In this document: positions 35,418 to 44,685 of the stretch, one piece after another
How the letters are laid out: each line of letters opens with the position of its first letter
How positions within the stretch are numbered: the stretch's first letter is position 1
Source of the DNA: Methylotenera sp. G11
GTDB taxonomy: Bacteria > Pseudomonadota > Gammaproteobacteria > Burkholderiales > Methylophilaceae
Assembly: GCF_000799735.1 (NCBI RefSeq)
Contig: NZ_JUHH01000001.1
Span: forward strand, 1,984,001-2,048,000
Direction of reading: 5' to 3'
DNA length: 64,000 nucleotides
Position numbers and translations under genes: made by a program
Notes under the pieces: generated by a model
What the model was told of the DNA's origin: nothing
Databases searched by the model: none
Seen by the model: the letters and a program-made list of their open reading frames with translations, nothing else

Positions 35418-37385
35418 TTATTGCGGCAGGCGGAAACGCTGTTCGTTGTAAAGCAGATCAGGCAGCAGCACATTGGCGAGCGCGCGCTGCTCCAGCTCTT
35501 TTGCGTTGGCAGGCGGGCTGGTTTCATTCAGCTGCTTTGTTTTTGTGTCATAAACAGCATAAGCCGGTGCTTTGTCTGAGCGCAATACAACGACCTGGTT
35601 GCCGATCTGCGTTTGCTCCATCCAGCCGAAGTTGGCGTTATATTGCATCATTGCACGGCCAGGGCTGTCGGGTGCAACGCTGGATAAATCGCGCCCTATC
35701 ATCGGGTGCTGCGCTTCAATGCCCATCAGTGACAGCAGTGTCACCGGCAGATCAATCTGGCTGGCCATGCCCGTGTAGCGCAGGGGTTTGATGTCGGCGC
35801 CCAGGATCAGGCCGGGGATATGGAAACGTTCGACCGGCACCAGTGATACGCCGCGCACGCGGATGTCATGGTCAGCGACGATCAGAAATACCGTATCCTT
35901 CCAGTACTCACTTTGCTGGGCTTTCTTAAAGAACTCGCCGATCGCGTAATCTGCATATTTCACTGCATTGTTATCGGTGTTTTTCGGCTGTTCGTAGAGC
36001 TCGATACGGCCATCGGGAAACTCAAACGGCGCATGGTTGGATGACGAGAATGCCAGCGTGAAGAATGGCTTGCCTGTCTTGTGGTGAGCCAGCAGCTGCT
36101 CATGGGTTTTGTTCAGCAGGTCTTCATCAGACACGCCCCAGCTGCTGATGAATACCGGGTTCTTATAATCTTTCTGCTCCACGATGTTGTTGAAGCCATT
36201 GCCGGTAAAAAAGCTGCGCATGTTGTCAAAATGCGATTCGCCACCGTAGATGAATTCGGTGTTGTAACCGCGTTTTTCCAGCAATGCCGCCAGTGTGAAA
36301 AAGTTTTTCTGTGATTTCGAGAGCTTCACCGTGCTATCGGCCGGTGTAGGCGCAAAACCCGCAGTCACGGCTTCAATGCCGCGCACGGAGCGTGTGCCGG
36401 TCGCATACAGCTGCTCGAACCAGATGCCCTGCTCCTTGAGTTTCTCCAGGTTGGGCGTAACCGGCGTGCCGCCTAAGGATTCCACAAAAGTTGCGCCCAG
36501 GCTTTCTTGCAGGATGATGACAAGGTTGAGCGGTTTTTCGCGTTTGTGGCTGGGGTGCAGTGTGGTCAGCGTCGGGATATCGGTATCTTTTGCACCGGTT
36601 AGCCTCATTATTTCTTCGCGCGGCATCTTGCCGTAAATATCACTGGATTTTGTTTCCTTAAGCAGGTTGTAGCTTGCATATACCACCGAGTAACCGGAGT
36701 TCAGCACCAGGCTATTCACCATGCTGTCTGCCGTGATCGCAAACAGGGCAGGATTGGCCGGGCGGTGACCCAGCGATGAACGGATGCCGAACGCGGCCAG
36801 GATGAAAACCAGCGGCCAGACTACCCAGGTTCTTTTATTCGACCAGCTTGGCTGCATGCCAAGCCATGGCTTCATGTAGCGATGCGCAAGCCATGCTGTC
36901 AGGCTTGCCGATATAAGCACTGCAAAAATATCCACCTTGAAGCCGCGCCAGAGCATGCTGAAAACTTCATTCGGATATTTGAGGTATTCAACAAAGATGC
37001 GGTTGGGACGTACATCATATTCGTTGATGAATCCAGGCGTTGCTACTTCCAGAAACACCAGCAGCACAATCGCCGCGACTACCCAGCCATAAGTGAACTT
37101 CTGCCAGACCTTGAATAAGCGCTGAGTTGCGAGAACCGGTGCCAGCAATAGCGGAATCAGGGCCAGCAGGCAGAGCTGGATAATGTCGACACGCACACCC
37201 TGCAACAGGATTTCGGCTAACTTGCCGGTATTAGCCACACGGTCAAATTTCCAGATGACGAGGCCGAAGCGTGAGGCTGAAAGCAAAATCACGCCAATGA
37301 CGAACATGGCAAGAAATGGAGCGAACGGGCCCAGCCTGGATGACAGCTGCCAGATGGATTGATGCAGTTTTTTAATCAAAGACAT
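35418..37385 (-). CDS. LTA-synthase-family sulfatase (alkaline-phosphatase superfamily) in the inner membrane
   Basis: 655 residues. Five transmembrane segments in the first 210 residues precede a periplasmic sulfatase-type domain (about 285-600). Metal and active-site pattern: Glu294 in ILQESLG, Thr331 in YATGTRSVRG (nucleophile position in LtaS-like enzymes), and VADHD near the end of the domain. Family members transfer phosphoglycerol or phosphoethanolamine from phospholipids to glycans such as lipid A, osmoregulated glucans or teichoic acids. In a Gram-negative, the acceptor is probably a periplasmic or cell-surface glycan. The neighbouring kinase fusion and the lysophospholipid genes aas and lplT suggest linked envelope work: using phospholipid headgroups would leave lipid by-products to recycle. 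Confidence 0.88.
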   Translation of the reverse strand: MSLIKKLHQSIWQLSSRLGPFAPFLAMFVIGVILLSASRFGLVIWKFDRVANTGKLAEILLQGVRVDIIQLCLLALIPLLLAPVLATQRLFKVWQKFTYGWVVAAIVLLVFLEVATPGFINEYDVRPNRIFVEYLKYPNEVFSMLWRGFKVDIFAVLISASLTAWLAHRYMKPWLGMQPSWSNKRTWVVWPLVFILAAFGIRSSLGHRPANPALFAITADSMVNSLVLNSGYSVVYASYNLLKETKSSDIYGKMPREEIMRLTGAKDTDIPTLTTLHPSHKREKPLNLVIILQESLGATFVESLGGTPVTPNLEKLKEQGIWFEQLYATGTRSVRGIEAVTAGFAPTPADSTVKLSKSQKNFFTLAALLEKRGYNTEFIYGGESHFDNMRSFFTGNGFNNIVEQKDYKNPVFISSWGVSDEDLLNKTHEQLLAHHKTGKPFFTLAFSSSNHAPFEFPDGRIELYEQPKNTDNNAVKYADYAIGEFFKKAQQSEYWKDTVFLIVADHDIRVRGVSLVPVERFHIPGLILGADIKPLRYTGMASQIDLPVTLLSLMGIEAQHPMIGRDLSSVAPDSPGRAMMQYNANFGWMEQTQIGNQVVVLRSDKAPAYAVYDTKTKQLNETSPPANAKELEQRALANVLLPDLLYNEQRFRLPQ

Positions 37386-37456
37386 ATGTGGATAGCGTAT
37401 TGAAATAGATCGTCATTATAAGGTTAAAGCAAGGGTTCGTATGCAGTTTAGTGGTG

Positions 37457-38806
37457 TCAATGTTTTAACCGGATCCAGTTCATAAACGATTTATAGTACA
37501 GCGGCTGGCGTGCGCACAGGTAGATCATGACGATGATATTGAGCAGTGCCGTGGTTAAAAACAGTTCCGGTATATTCAGGCCCTGATGGAAAATCCATAG
37601 CGAAAAGCCGGCTGAAACCACCATGAATAGCGCATTGAGGATATTGGTGGCGGCAATGACGCGTGACTGGTGGCTTTTTTCGGCGCGCGTTTGTATGAAC
37701 GCATACAACGGCACGATATAGAAGCCGCCAAACAGCCCGACCAGCATGATGTCCAGTATCAGGCGCCAATGGCTGAAAATGACATTGCCATGCATATCAA
37801 GCTGTTTGCCGATGAATGTCATGTAATCAGAAAGTGTTTGATTATTCCAGTGCCCGTGGATGTGTGTGCTGGAATAGTACAGATCGATGCTGAACAAGGT
37901 GAGGCCGATTGCGCCGAATAACACCAGGCCAAGCTCCACCCTGCCTCTGGATAGCCGCTCGCATAGCAGGGAGCCGACACCGATACCTAGCGAGAAAGTG
38001 GTCAGCAGCAGGATAAACACGCTCTCGTCGCCATGCAGGATGTTTTTGGCAAAACTCGGAAATTGCGCCAGCAGGGTTGCGCCGTAAAACCAGAACCAGG
38101 AAATTGCAATGATGGCGAGCCATACCGCCTGGTGCCGCCAGATGAAGCGGATGCTGCGGCAGGTTTCGGTGAGCGGGTTCCAGTTGATCTCCAGTTGCGG
38201 CTCCTGTGCAGGCGAATCAGGAACGCCGCGGCTATGCCAGTAACCGAGTACCGCGATGATTAAAATGGCGACGCTGGTGATGAGTTCGTGCGGGTGCTGG
38301 ATTGCAAGCCAGGCACCCAGCACCTGCCCGAGCAGGATGGCGACAAAAGTGCCCATTTCTACCATGCCATTGCCGCCCATCAGCTCATGTTCACCAAGGT
38401 GCTGGGGCAGATAAGCGTACTTGACCGGGCCAAACAGCGTGGAGTGCATGCCCATCATGAACAAAGCGATTGCCAGCAGCCAGATGTTATGCAGAAAAAA
38501 ACCTGCGCTGGCAAACAGCATGATACCGATTTCAAATTTCTTTACGAGGCGGATGATTCTCGATTTTTCAAACTTGTCTGCCAGCTGGCCTGCGGTGGCC
38601 GAAAACAGGAAATACGGCAGGATGAATATGCCAGGCAGAATGGTGACCAGCATGGCTGAATCAAGGCTGGTCAGGCTGGCAGCATGAAATGCAACCAGCG
38701 TGATGAGTGCGGTCTTGAACATGTTGTCATTAAACGCGCCCCAGAATTGCGTCATGAAGAATGGCCTGAAACGCTTTTCTGTCATCAGTTTAAATTGGTT
38801 GCTCAT
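37457..38806 (-). CDS. lplT: MFS lysophospholipid transporter LplT
   Basis: 449 residues with about 12 transmembrane segments. The N-terminal FRPFFMTQFWGAFNDNMFKTAL motif is characteristic of LplT. LplT flips lysophospholipids from the outer to the inner leaflet of the cytoplasmic membrane so Aas can re-acylate them. Slightly longer than the enterobacterial protein (about 400). It lies 121 nt downstream of aas on the same strand; in many proteobacteria the two are neighbours or fused. Confidence 0.9.
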   Translation of the reverse strand: MSNQFKLMTEKRFRPFFMTQFWGAFNDNMFKTALITLVAFHAASLTSLDSAMLVTILPGIFILPYFLFSATAGQLADKFEKSRIIRLVKKFEIGIMLFASAGFFLHNIWLLAIALFMMGMHSTLFGPVKYAYLPQHLGEHELMGGNGMVEMGTFVAILLGQVLGAWLAIQHPHELITSVAILIIAVLGYWHSRGVPDSPAQEPQLEINWNPLTETCRSIRFIWRHQAVWLAIIAISWFWFYGATLLAQFPSFAKNILHGDESVFILLLTTFSLGIGVGSLLCERLSRGRVELGLVLFGAIGLTLFSIDLYYSSTHIHGHWNNQTLSDYMTFIGKQLDMHGNVIFSHWRLILDIMLVGLFGGFYIVPLYAFIQTRAEKSHQSRVIAATNILNALFMVVSAGFSLWIFHQGLNIPELFLTTALLNIIVMIYLCARQPLYYKSFMNWIRLKH

Positions 38807-38927
38807 GTGGTTCTTTCGGTGCTTATTGAGTAGGCATGAGTGCCTGTGGCTTGTGTAATGCGACTGATTGTTTATAGATTATATAGCGCGGCCAACAGTA
38901 ATCAGGTGATTTTAGCGGCCTCATGGA

Positions 38928-41048
38928 TTACGCCTGCTCCGCCATGTTCTTCAGCGTGACATAATCCGTTTTTCCGGTACCCAGCAGCGGCAGTTCTTCT
39001 ACCACAATCAACTTTCTCGCGACAGCAAGTTCCGGGTTGCCTAACTCCTTAGCGCTGCTGCTCAGTTGATCGCGGGTTAGATTGCTGTCGGTGGTGAACA
39101 GCAGGATGCTTTCGCCGCGCTGCGCATCCATCTGGGTGGTGGCCGCGTGCTGGTGCTGCGGCGAGGCATGGCTGGCGATGGTTTCCACGGTTTCCAGCGA
39201 CACCATTTCACCGGCGACTTTGGCAAAGCGTTTAACGCGGCCTTTGATAAATAAAAAGCCATCTTCATCGATCTTTACAATATCGCCGGTGCTGTGCCAG
39301 CCTTCATCGCTTGCCTGGATCACGCCCGGGTTGTCATACAGGTAATACCCCAGCATCACATTGGGGCCACGTACCGATAGCAGGGCGCCATCTTCTATGC
39401 CGGGAACCGACTCAAGCTTTGATTCCAGCCCCGGTATCAGTGTGCCTACGGAGCCCGGTTTGCTGGCCATCGGTGTATTCACGGCCAGTACCGGCGCGCA
39501 TTCAGTCGCGCCGTAACCTTCGAGGATGCGGATGCCGAATTTATCCACCCAGGTCTTGCGCACTTCTTCATTGAGTTTTTCGGCCCCGGCGACGACGTAG
39601 CGTAATTTATAAAAGTCGTAAGGGTTGGCAAACTTGGCATAGTTGCCCAAAAATGTACTGGTACCGAATAATACAGTGCAGCCGCGGTCATAAATCACTT
39701 CCGGAATCACGCGGTAGTGCAATGGTGATGGATAGACGAACATGCGGCTGCCGGCCACCAGCGGCAGGATGGCGCCGCAGGTAAACCCAAACGCATGGAA
39801 CAGCGGCAGCACCATCATGAATTTGTCCTGCATGGAGAAATCAATGATGGATTTGATCTGTGCGACATTGGCAAGGATGGTGCGGTGAGAATGTACCACG
39901 CCCTTGGGTTTACCCTCAGAGCCCGATGTAAACAAGACAACGGCAGGGTCATTGGGGTTGCTCTTTGCCACCACCAGCCGTGGGAACCATAATGCAAAAC
40001 CCATCAGCCACAGTTTATCCAGCCAGCTGAATTTTGGCCTTAAGTCTTCCAGGTAAATAATATCGATGCCTTGCAGCCCGGCAATGGTTTCTTCCAGTGC
40101 GGCAGCTTTGATAAATTCGCGCGAGCTGATCACTGTTTTGACGCAGGCTGCGGTACATGCATTCTGGATACCGGCGCTACCCGCCGTGTAGTTGAGCATG
40201 GCGGGGATGCGCCCGAATGCGCTCAAGCCAAAGATCAGGCAGATCGTGTTGGTCACATTGGGCATCATGACCCCCACATTTTCATTCTGCTGAGTGACTT
40301 TGCCGGCCAGCCGGCCTAATGCCAGGCTTTTTTTCAGCAGTTCGCCGTAGGTTTCTTCAACCTGGCGCATATCTTCCACCAGAACGGTGCTGCGGCCATA
40401 AGTTGAGATTGCATCAAGAAAGGACTGGAACAGCGTATTGATCTGTGTGGAGCTGAATAGCATGTCCTGCATTTCGCGGCGCATGGCATCGCCGGCCAGT
40501 TTGCGCCTGGCTTTTGCAGTAGGCGCCTCCGGCATTGCAATGTGGCGTGTGGGCAGGATGGTGATGTTGACTTTGGGCAGCAGCTTTTTGGCGTGCGGTT
40601 GGGATAGGCGGCTAAAGTAGGAATGTGAAGCACCTTCAATGCGCACCGGCAAAATCATGGCGCCGGTTTTGGCAGCCACAAAGCCGGGGCCGTCATATAC
40701 CTTCATCAGCGACCCGGTCAGCGTGATGCGCCCTTCCGGGAAGATGACGACCGGCTGTCCGGATTCCAGCAGTTTAATGACTTTTTTCATGGCCAGCGGT
40801 GAAGATGGATCAACCGCCAGGTAAGGGGTCAAACGCAGTATCTGCCTGAAGAACCAGTGGTTGAGTACGCTGGTATGTACAACAAATGTGGCACGTATGG
40901 GCAGGAACAGACCCAGCAGCAGGCCATCGAGGAATGATTCGTGGTTGGCAATCACGAGCAGCTTCCCTTGTTTGGGAAGATTGGCAATGCCATTGACATT
41001 GACTCTGAAAATAATTCGGCAAATCAGTTTTAGAAATTTTGCAATCAT
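38928..41048 (-). CDS. aas: Bifunctional acyltransferase/acyl-ACP synthetase Aas
   Basis: 706 residues. Residues about 15-190 are a PlsC-type acyltransferase (His36-x4-Asp41 in NHESFLD, FPEGR at 103-107). Residues about 210-700 are an AMP-binding acyl-acyl-carrier-protein synthetase (FTSGSEGKPKGVVHSH, EGYGATECAPV, STGDIVKIDEDGFLFIKGR). The protein activates fatty acids and re-acylates 2-acyl-lysophospholipids at the inner face of the inner membrane. Downstream of the ArsR-type gene by 24 nt, so probably co-transcribed and controlled by it. Confidence 0.92.
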   Translation of the reverse strand: MIAKFLKLICRIIFRVNVNGIANLPKQGKLLVIANHESFLDGLLLGLFLPIRATFVVHTSVLNHWFFRQILRLTPYLAVDPSSPLAMKKVIKLLESGQPVVIFPEGRITLTGSLMKVYDGPGFVAAKTGAMILPVRIEGASHSYFSRLSQPHAKKLLPKVNITILPTRHIAMPEAPTAKARRKLAGDAMRREMQDMLFSSTQINTLFQSFLDAISTYGRSTVLVEDMRQVEETYGELLKKSLALGRLAGKVTQQNENVGVMMPNVTNTICLIFGLSAFGRIPAMLNYTAGSAGIQNACTAACVKTVISSREFIKAAALEETIAGLQGIDIIYLEDLRPKFSWLDKLWLMGFALWFPRLVVAKSNPNDPAVVLFTSGSEGKPKGVVHSHRTILANVAQIKSIIDFSMQDKFMMVLPLFHAFGFTCGAILPLVAGSRMFVYPSPLHYRVIPEVIYDRGCTVLFGTSTFLGNYAKFANPYDFYKLRYVVAGAEKLNEEVRKTWVDKFGIRILEGYGATECAPVLAVNTPMASKPGSVGTLIPGLESKLESVPGIEDGALLSVRGPNVMLGYYLYDNPGVIQASDEGWHSTGDIVKIDEDGFLFIKGRVKRFAKVAGEMVSLETVETIASHASPQHQHAATTQMDAQRGESILLFTTDSNLTRDQLSSSAKELGNPELAVARKLIVVEELPLLGTGKTDYVTLKNMAEQA

Positions 41049-41072
41049 GGGTTTTCCCTCTTTTTGGATGCT

Positions 41073-41378
41073 TCAGGTTTCGTTCTTGATATAGTCAAGT
41101 ACGCGCTGTAATGCTTCGGTAACCACTTCTTTATTGATCCAGAAGTAAACTTCTTTACCCACTTTTTCTGAACTTAAGACGCCGGACTGGTGCAGGACTT
41201 TTAAATGATGCGTAACCGCCGTGCGGCTAAGTATGGTGGTAGACACGATCTGCAGGATGTTGAGTTTCTCGCCTTTTTCAAATGCAAGCAGAATGCGCTG
41301 CCTGTGTTCATCCCCTAGCGCCACAAAAATGGCGGCAGTGTTTTTAAAGTCAGCCGGTATGTCGGTAATGGATTTCAT
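41073..41378 (-). CDS. ArsR-type HTH repressor heading the aas-lplT cluster
   Basis: 101 residues, a winged helix-turn-helix: ALGDEHRQRILLAF (helix 1-2), SRTAVTHHLKVLHQSGVL (recognition helix), KVGKEVYFWIN (wing). It has no cysteine clusters, so it is not a classical metal sensor; a lipid-related or other signal is possible. The start ATG touches a palindrome and has no ribosome-binding site, consistent with a leaderless message (see 41379-41413). The gene leads the operon of aas, lplT, LTA-synthase-like and kinase-fusion genes, which suggests it senses the state of envelope lipids; that is inference. Confidence 0.9.
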   Translation of the reverse strand: MKSITDIPADFKNTAAIFVALGDEHRQRILLAFEKGEKLNILQIVSTTILSRTAVTHHLKVLHQSGVLSSEKVGKEVYFWINKEVVTEALQRVLDYIKNET

Positions 41379-41413
41379 AACTAAATATTTAGTTATTTAG
41401 TTATTTGTGTCAA
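41379..41413 (-). promoter_or_regulatory. Promoter and operator of the ArsR-type gene, probably leaderless
   Basis: On the minus strand: -35 TTGACA (41408-41413), 16-nt spacer, -10 TAAATA (41386-41391). A perfect 16-bp palindrome AACTAAATATTTAGTT (41379-41394) covers the -10 and directly abuts the ATG, and a further AACTAAAT direct copy lies just upstream. A transcript starting about 7 nt after the -10 would begin at or within a few bases of the start codon. Confidence 0.65.
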
Positions 41414-41443
41414 GTGATTTTAAGATGGAGTAATTGCAATAAA

Positions 41444-41467
41444 AAAGGGACGCTTGCGCGTCCCTTT
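41444..41467. terminator. Terminator of amtB, probably bidirectional
   Basis: AAAGGGACGC and GCGTCCCTTT pair over a TTGC loop; an A-run on the left becomes a U-tract on the minus strand. It lies about 35 nt past the amtB stop. Confidence 0.85.
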
Positions 41468-41501
41468 GATTTACTGCTGGATATATATTTAGATCTGTTG
41501 C

Positions 41502-43019
41502 TTAGCTGTGGTAAGCACGTTCGCCGTGTGCGCTGGTATCTAAACCTTCGCGTTCGGATTCTTCGCTTACACGCAGGCCAACCAGCATGTCTACGATTTT
41601 GAATGCGATTACTGAAACAACAGCTGACAGTACGACTGCAGTGACTACAGCAGTGATCTGGGCAGTCATTTGTGCACCAAAGTCGTAAGCAGCTACGCCG
41701 TTGGTTACATAATCAACTACACCTGCGCCGCCCAGAGCCGGGTTTACGAACACACCGGTTGCCAGCGCACCGAAGATACCGCCGACAGCGTGGATGCCGA
41801 ATACGTCTAAAGCATCGTCGTAACCTAACCAGTATTTCACTTTAGCTACGAAGAAGTAGCAGATCGGTGAAACCAGCAAGCCGATCACGATTGCACCCAT
41901 TGGGCCTACGAAACCGCAAGCTGGGGTAATTGCAACCAGGCCTGCTACCGCACCGGAAGCTGCACCCAACATTGATGGTTTGCCTCTTAATGACCATTCT
42001 GTGAATGACCAGGCCAAAGTTGCTGCTGCCGCTGCGATTGTGGTGTTAACGAAAGCCAGTGCTGCATAACCGTTAGCTTCAAGGTTAGAACCGGCATTGA
42101 AACCATACCAGCCCACCCACAGTAAAGCTGCACCTACCATAGTTAAAGTCAGGCTGTGTGGCGTTAATGCTTCTTTGCCATAGCCGATACGTTTACCGAC
42201 CATGATTGCACCAACCAAACCGGCAACACCTGCGTTGATGTGAACTACTGTACCGCCTGCAAAGTCGAGTGCGCCTTTAGCCCATAACCAGCCGGCATTG
42301 GCAACGACAGTTTCCAGTGAAGCAGCTGTTGTGATCGCATCAGGACCATCCCAGTACCAAACCATGTGTGCCAGTGGCAAGTATGCGAATGTGAACCAGA
42401 TCACCATGAATATCAGGATTGCAGAGAATTTCATGCGCTCAGCAAAAGCACCTACGATCAATGCCGGGGTTATCGCTGCGAAAGTCAGTTGGAAGCCAAC
42501 AAAGGTCAGTTCCGGGATGTAAACGCCTTTGCTGAAAGTCGCACCCAGTGATTCAGGAGTAACGCCAGCCAGGAACGCTTTACTCAAGCCGCCAAAGAAA
42601 GGACTGCCGCCGGTAAACGCAACGCTGTAGCCATAGATCGCCCACAAGACTGACATCAGTGAGAAAATCATGAATACTTGCATGAGTAATGACAGCATGT
42701 TCTTTTGGCGCACAAGGCCGCCGTAGAACAGCGCCAGGCCAGGAATCGCCATCAGGGTGACCAGCACGGTTGCTACCAGCATCCATGTGGTGTCGCCTTT
42801 GTTAGGCACCGGGGCAGGTGCGGCAGCTGCTTCGGCCGGGGCGGCTTCTGCAGGTGCGGCAACAGGTGCTGCATCTGCTACCGGAGCCGCGTCAGCCGCA
42901 GGTGCTACTTCTGCTGCAACTGCGTTGGCAGCAGGTGCGGCATCTTCAGCAAACGTAGCGCTTGTTGCGCCAAGGCCCAGCATCATGACCAAGGCAAACA
43001 TCGAGAGTATTTTTTTCAT
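41502..43019 (-). CDS. amtB: Ammonium transporter AmtB
   Basis: 505 residues from the ATG at 43019, which has AAGGAG in place and begins a signal peptide (MKKILSMFALVMMLGLGAT...FAED); upstream codons reading into glnK are not used. A long Ala/Glu/Pro-rich segment of about 55 residues follows the signal, unusual in length, before 11 transmembrane helices. The twin-His channel residues are in VVHINAG and FGIHAVGG. The C-terminal tail (EESEREGLDTSAHGERAY) is the GlnK-binding segment. It conducts ammonium/ammonia across the inner membrane under nitrogen limitation. Confidence 0.95.
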   Translation of the reverse strand: MKKILSMFALVMMLGLGATSATFAEDAAPAANAVAAEVAPAADAAPVADAAPVAAPAEAAPAEAAAAPAPVPNKGDTTWMLVATVLVTLMAIPGLALFYGGLVRQKNMLSLLMQVFMIFSLMSVLWAIYGYSVAFTGGSPFFGGLSKAFLAGVTPESLGATFSKGVYIPELTFVGFQLTFAAITPALIVGAFAERMKFSAILIFMVIWFTFAYLPLAHMVWYWDGPDAITTAASLETVVANAGWLWAKGALDFAGGTVVHINAGVAGLVGAIMVGKRIGYGKEALTPHSLTLTMVGAALLWVGWYGFNAGSNLEANGYAALAFVNTTIAAAAATLAWSFTEWSLRGKPSMLGAASGAVAGLVAITPACGFVGPMGAIVIGLLVSPICYFFVAKVKYWLGYDDALDVFGIHAVGGIFGALATGVFVNPALGGAGVVDYVTNGVAAYDFGAQMTAQITAVVTAVVLSAVVSVIAFKIVDMLVGLRVSEESEREGLDTSAHGERAYHS

Positions 43020-43029
43020 GTTTATCTCC

Positions 43030-43425
<396 letters not shown>

Positions 43426-43450
43426 GGCTCTTGCTATACAAATGAAGCTA

Positions 43451-44239
43451 TTAGAATGTCTTTTGTACAAATACCGTGAATTGGTCTTTGCCCAGGTGCT
43501 GGCCTGAGGCGTCGGTGAACACTGATTTCTTGGCATCCGTGTCAGTGTAATAACCACCTACGTTCACGCCGTTGGCAAACGCCTTGGTCAAGCCGATTTT
43601 CCAGTCTGCATAATCGTACCTGCTGTTGCTGACTGAACCAGTTTTACCTGTAAAGTCCTGGTAGCCATAATGTGCAATCGCAGTATAACCTGTGCCGAAT
43701 GGAACATTCAGGTTAAGTTCTGAGTAGGTAGTGCCGTCGGCATTATCGTAACCAAAAGCGCCATCCGAAACCACTGCTGAAACTTTACCGCTTAGCCAGC
43801 CGTAAGTCAGGCTGCCGTAAACCTCGGTTGTTTCAGCTTTCTTCACGCCTGGGTTTTTCCTGCCTGGGTAAATGTATTGCAGCAAACCGACGTTGTAGCT
43901 AATGCCGGTATCACCGATGGTATTGGCATAACCGCCATATACGTCCAATTCCAGGCTTGAGCTTTTGTAATAGTCGCCATCGCTTAACCAGCTGATGTTT
44001 GAGCCCCATGCACCGGCATAAAAACCGCTGGCATGTGTGTAATCCACACCGCCTTGCAATGCTGGGTCTTCACGGGTTTGTGTCAAACCACGGAAAATGT
44101 ATTGGCTGTACAGGCCCACATTGTAAGCAACTGTATGTGGTGAAGCTGGTGCGGCTGCCGGGGCAGCTTCTTCGGCCATGGTGATGCCAGGCACTGAAAG
44201 TGCGCTTAATACGGCAAGTGATAATAATGATTTACGCAT
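43451..44239 (-). CDS. TorF-family putative outer-membrane porin
   Basis: 262 residues with a signal peptide (cleavage about residue 22, ITMAEE). The mature protein has alternating aromatic beta strands and the family motif YNVGLYSQYIFRGLTQT near its N-terminus; it ends in Phe, as outer-membrane beta-barrels do. This family commonly stands directly upstream of glnK-amtB in betaproteobacteria, so a role in nitrogen-compound passage under starvation is likely. The sigma-54 promoter upstream fits. Confidence 0.88.
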   Translation of the reverse strand: MRKSLLSLAVLSALSVPGITMAEEAAPAAAPASPHTVAYNVGLYSQYIFRGLTQTREDPALQGGVDYTHASGFYAGAWGSNISWLSDGDYYKSSSLELDVYGGYANTIGDTGISYNVGLLQYIYPGRKNPGVKKAETTEVYGSLTYGWLSGKVSAVVSDGAFGYDNADGTTYSELNLNVPFGTGYTAIAHYGYQDFTGKTGSVSNSRYDYADWKIGLTKAFANGVNVGGYYTDTDAKKSVFTDASGQHLGKDQFTVFVQKTF

Positions 44240-44296
44240 ATTGCTGACTCCTGAATAAAAATAAGGTGATTAATAAAAACACACACAGGATGTTAA

Positions 44297-44311
44297 GCAA
44301 GGCGTATGCCA
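44297..44311 (-). promoter_or_regulatory. Sigma-54 promoter of the porin-glnK-amtB operon
   Basis: Minus strand TGGCAT-N5-TTGC (TGGCAT at 44306-44311, TTGC at 44297-44300), with the invariant GG and GC exactly spaced, differing from TGGCAC-N5-TTGC in one place. It lies about 60 nt upstream of the porin ATG. Together with the genes it controls, it indicates NtrC-type activation. No convincing NtrC site was picked out upstream. Confidence 0.75.
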
Positions 44312-44420
44312 ACAATTTTTTTGTTAATAATCAGTAAGATAGATAAATATATTATTCTATTTCGAATGTAAATTTTTTTAATAATCTGATAAACTGGCTC
44401 AAATCATTAAGGAATTTAAT

Positions 44421-44675
44421 ATGCTTGACTCCCAGAAGATAAATGAAATATCTAATAAAATCAAGGATGTAGTAAGTTCTTCCCCTTTGGGTGATGTCGA
44501 AAAAAACTTAAATGCACTATTAAGGGGCGTGTTCACCAAAATGGAGCTTGTGACCCGCGAGGAGTTTGAAGTGCAGGCAGAGGTGCTGCGGAATACGCGG
44601 CAGAAACTTGCGCTGCTGGAGGCCAGGCTGGCAGAGCTGGAGGCTGCCGGGTCAGGGGCGCAGCAAGAATCATGA
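44421..44675 (+). CDS. ubiK: UbiK ubiquinone-biosynthesis accessory factor (BMFP family)
   Basis: 84 residues: an amphipathic helix (about 5-45) and a C-terminal coiled coil (REEFEVQAEVLRNTRQKLALLEARLAELE) typical of YqiC/BMFP proteins. UbiK trimerises, binds lipids, and helps UbiJ support the late ubiquinone hydroxylation steps at the membrane. It is divergent from the porin gene and 10 nt before comM. Confidence 0.88.
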   Translation: MLDSQKINEISNKIKDVVSSSPLGDVEKNLNALLRGVFTKMELVTREEFEVQAEVLRNTRQKLALLEARLAELEAAGSGAQQES

Positions 44676-44685
44676 GTCCATGTAG

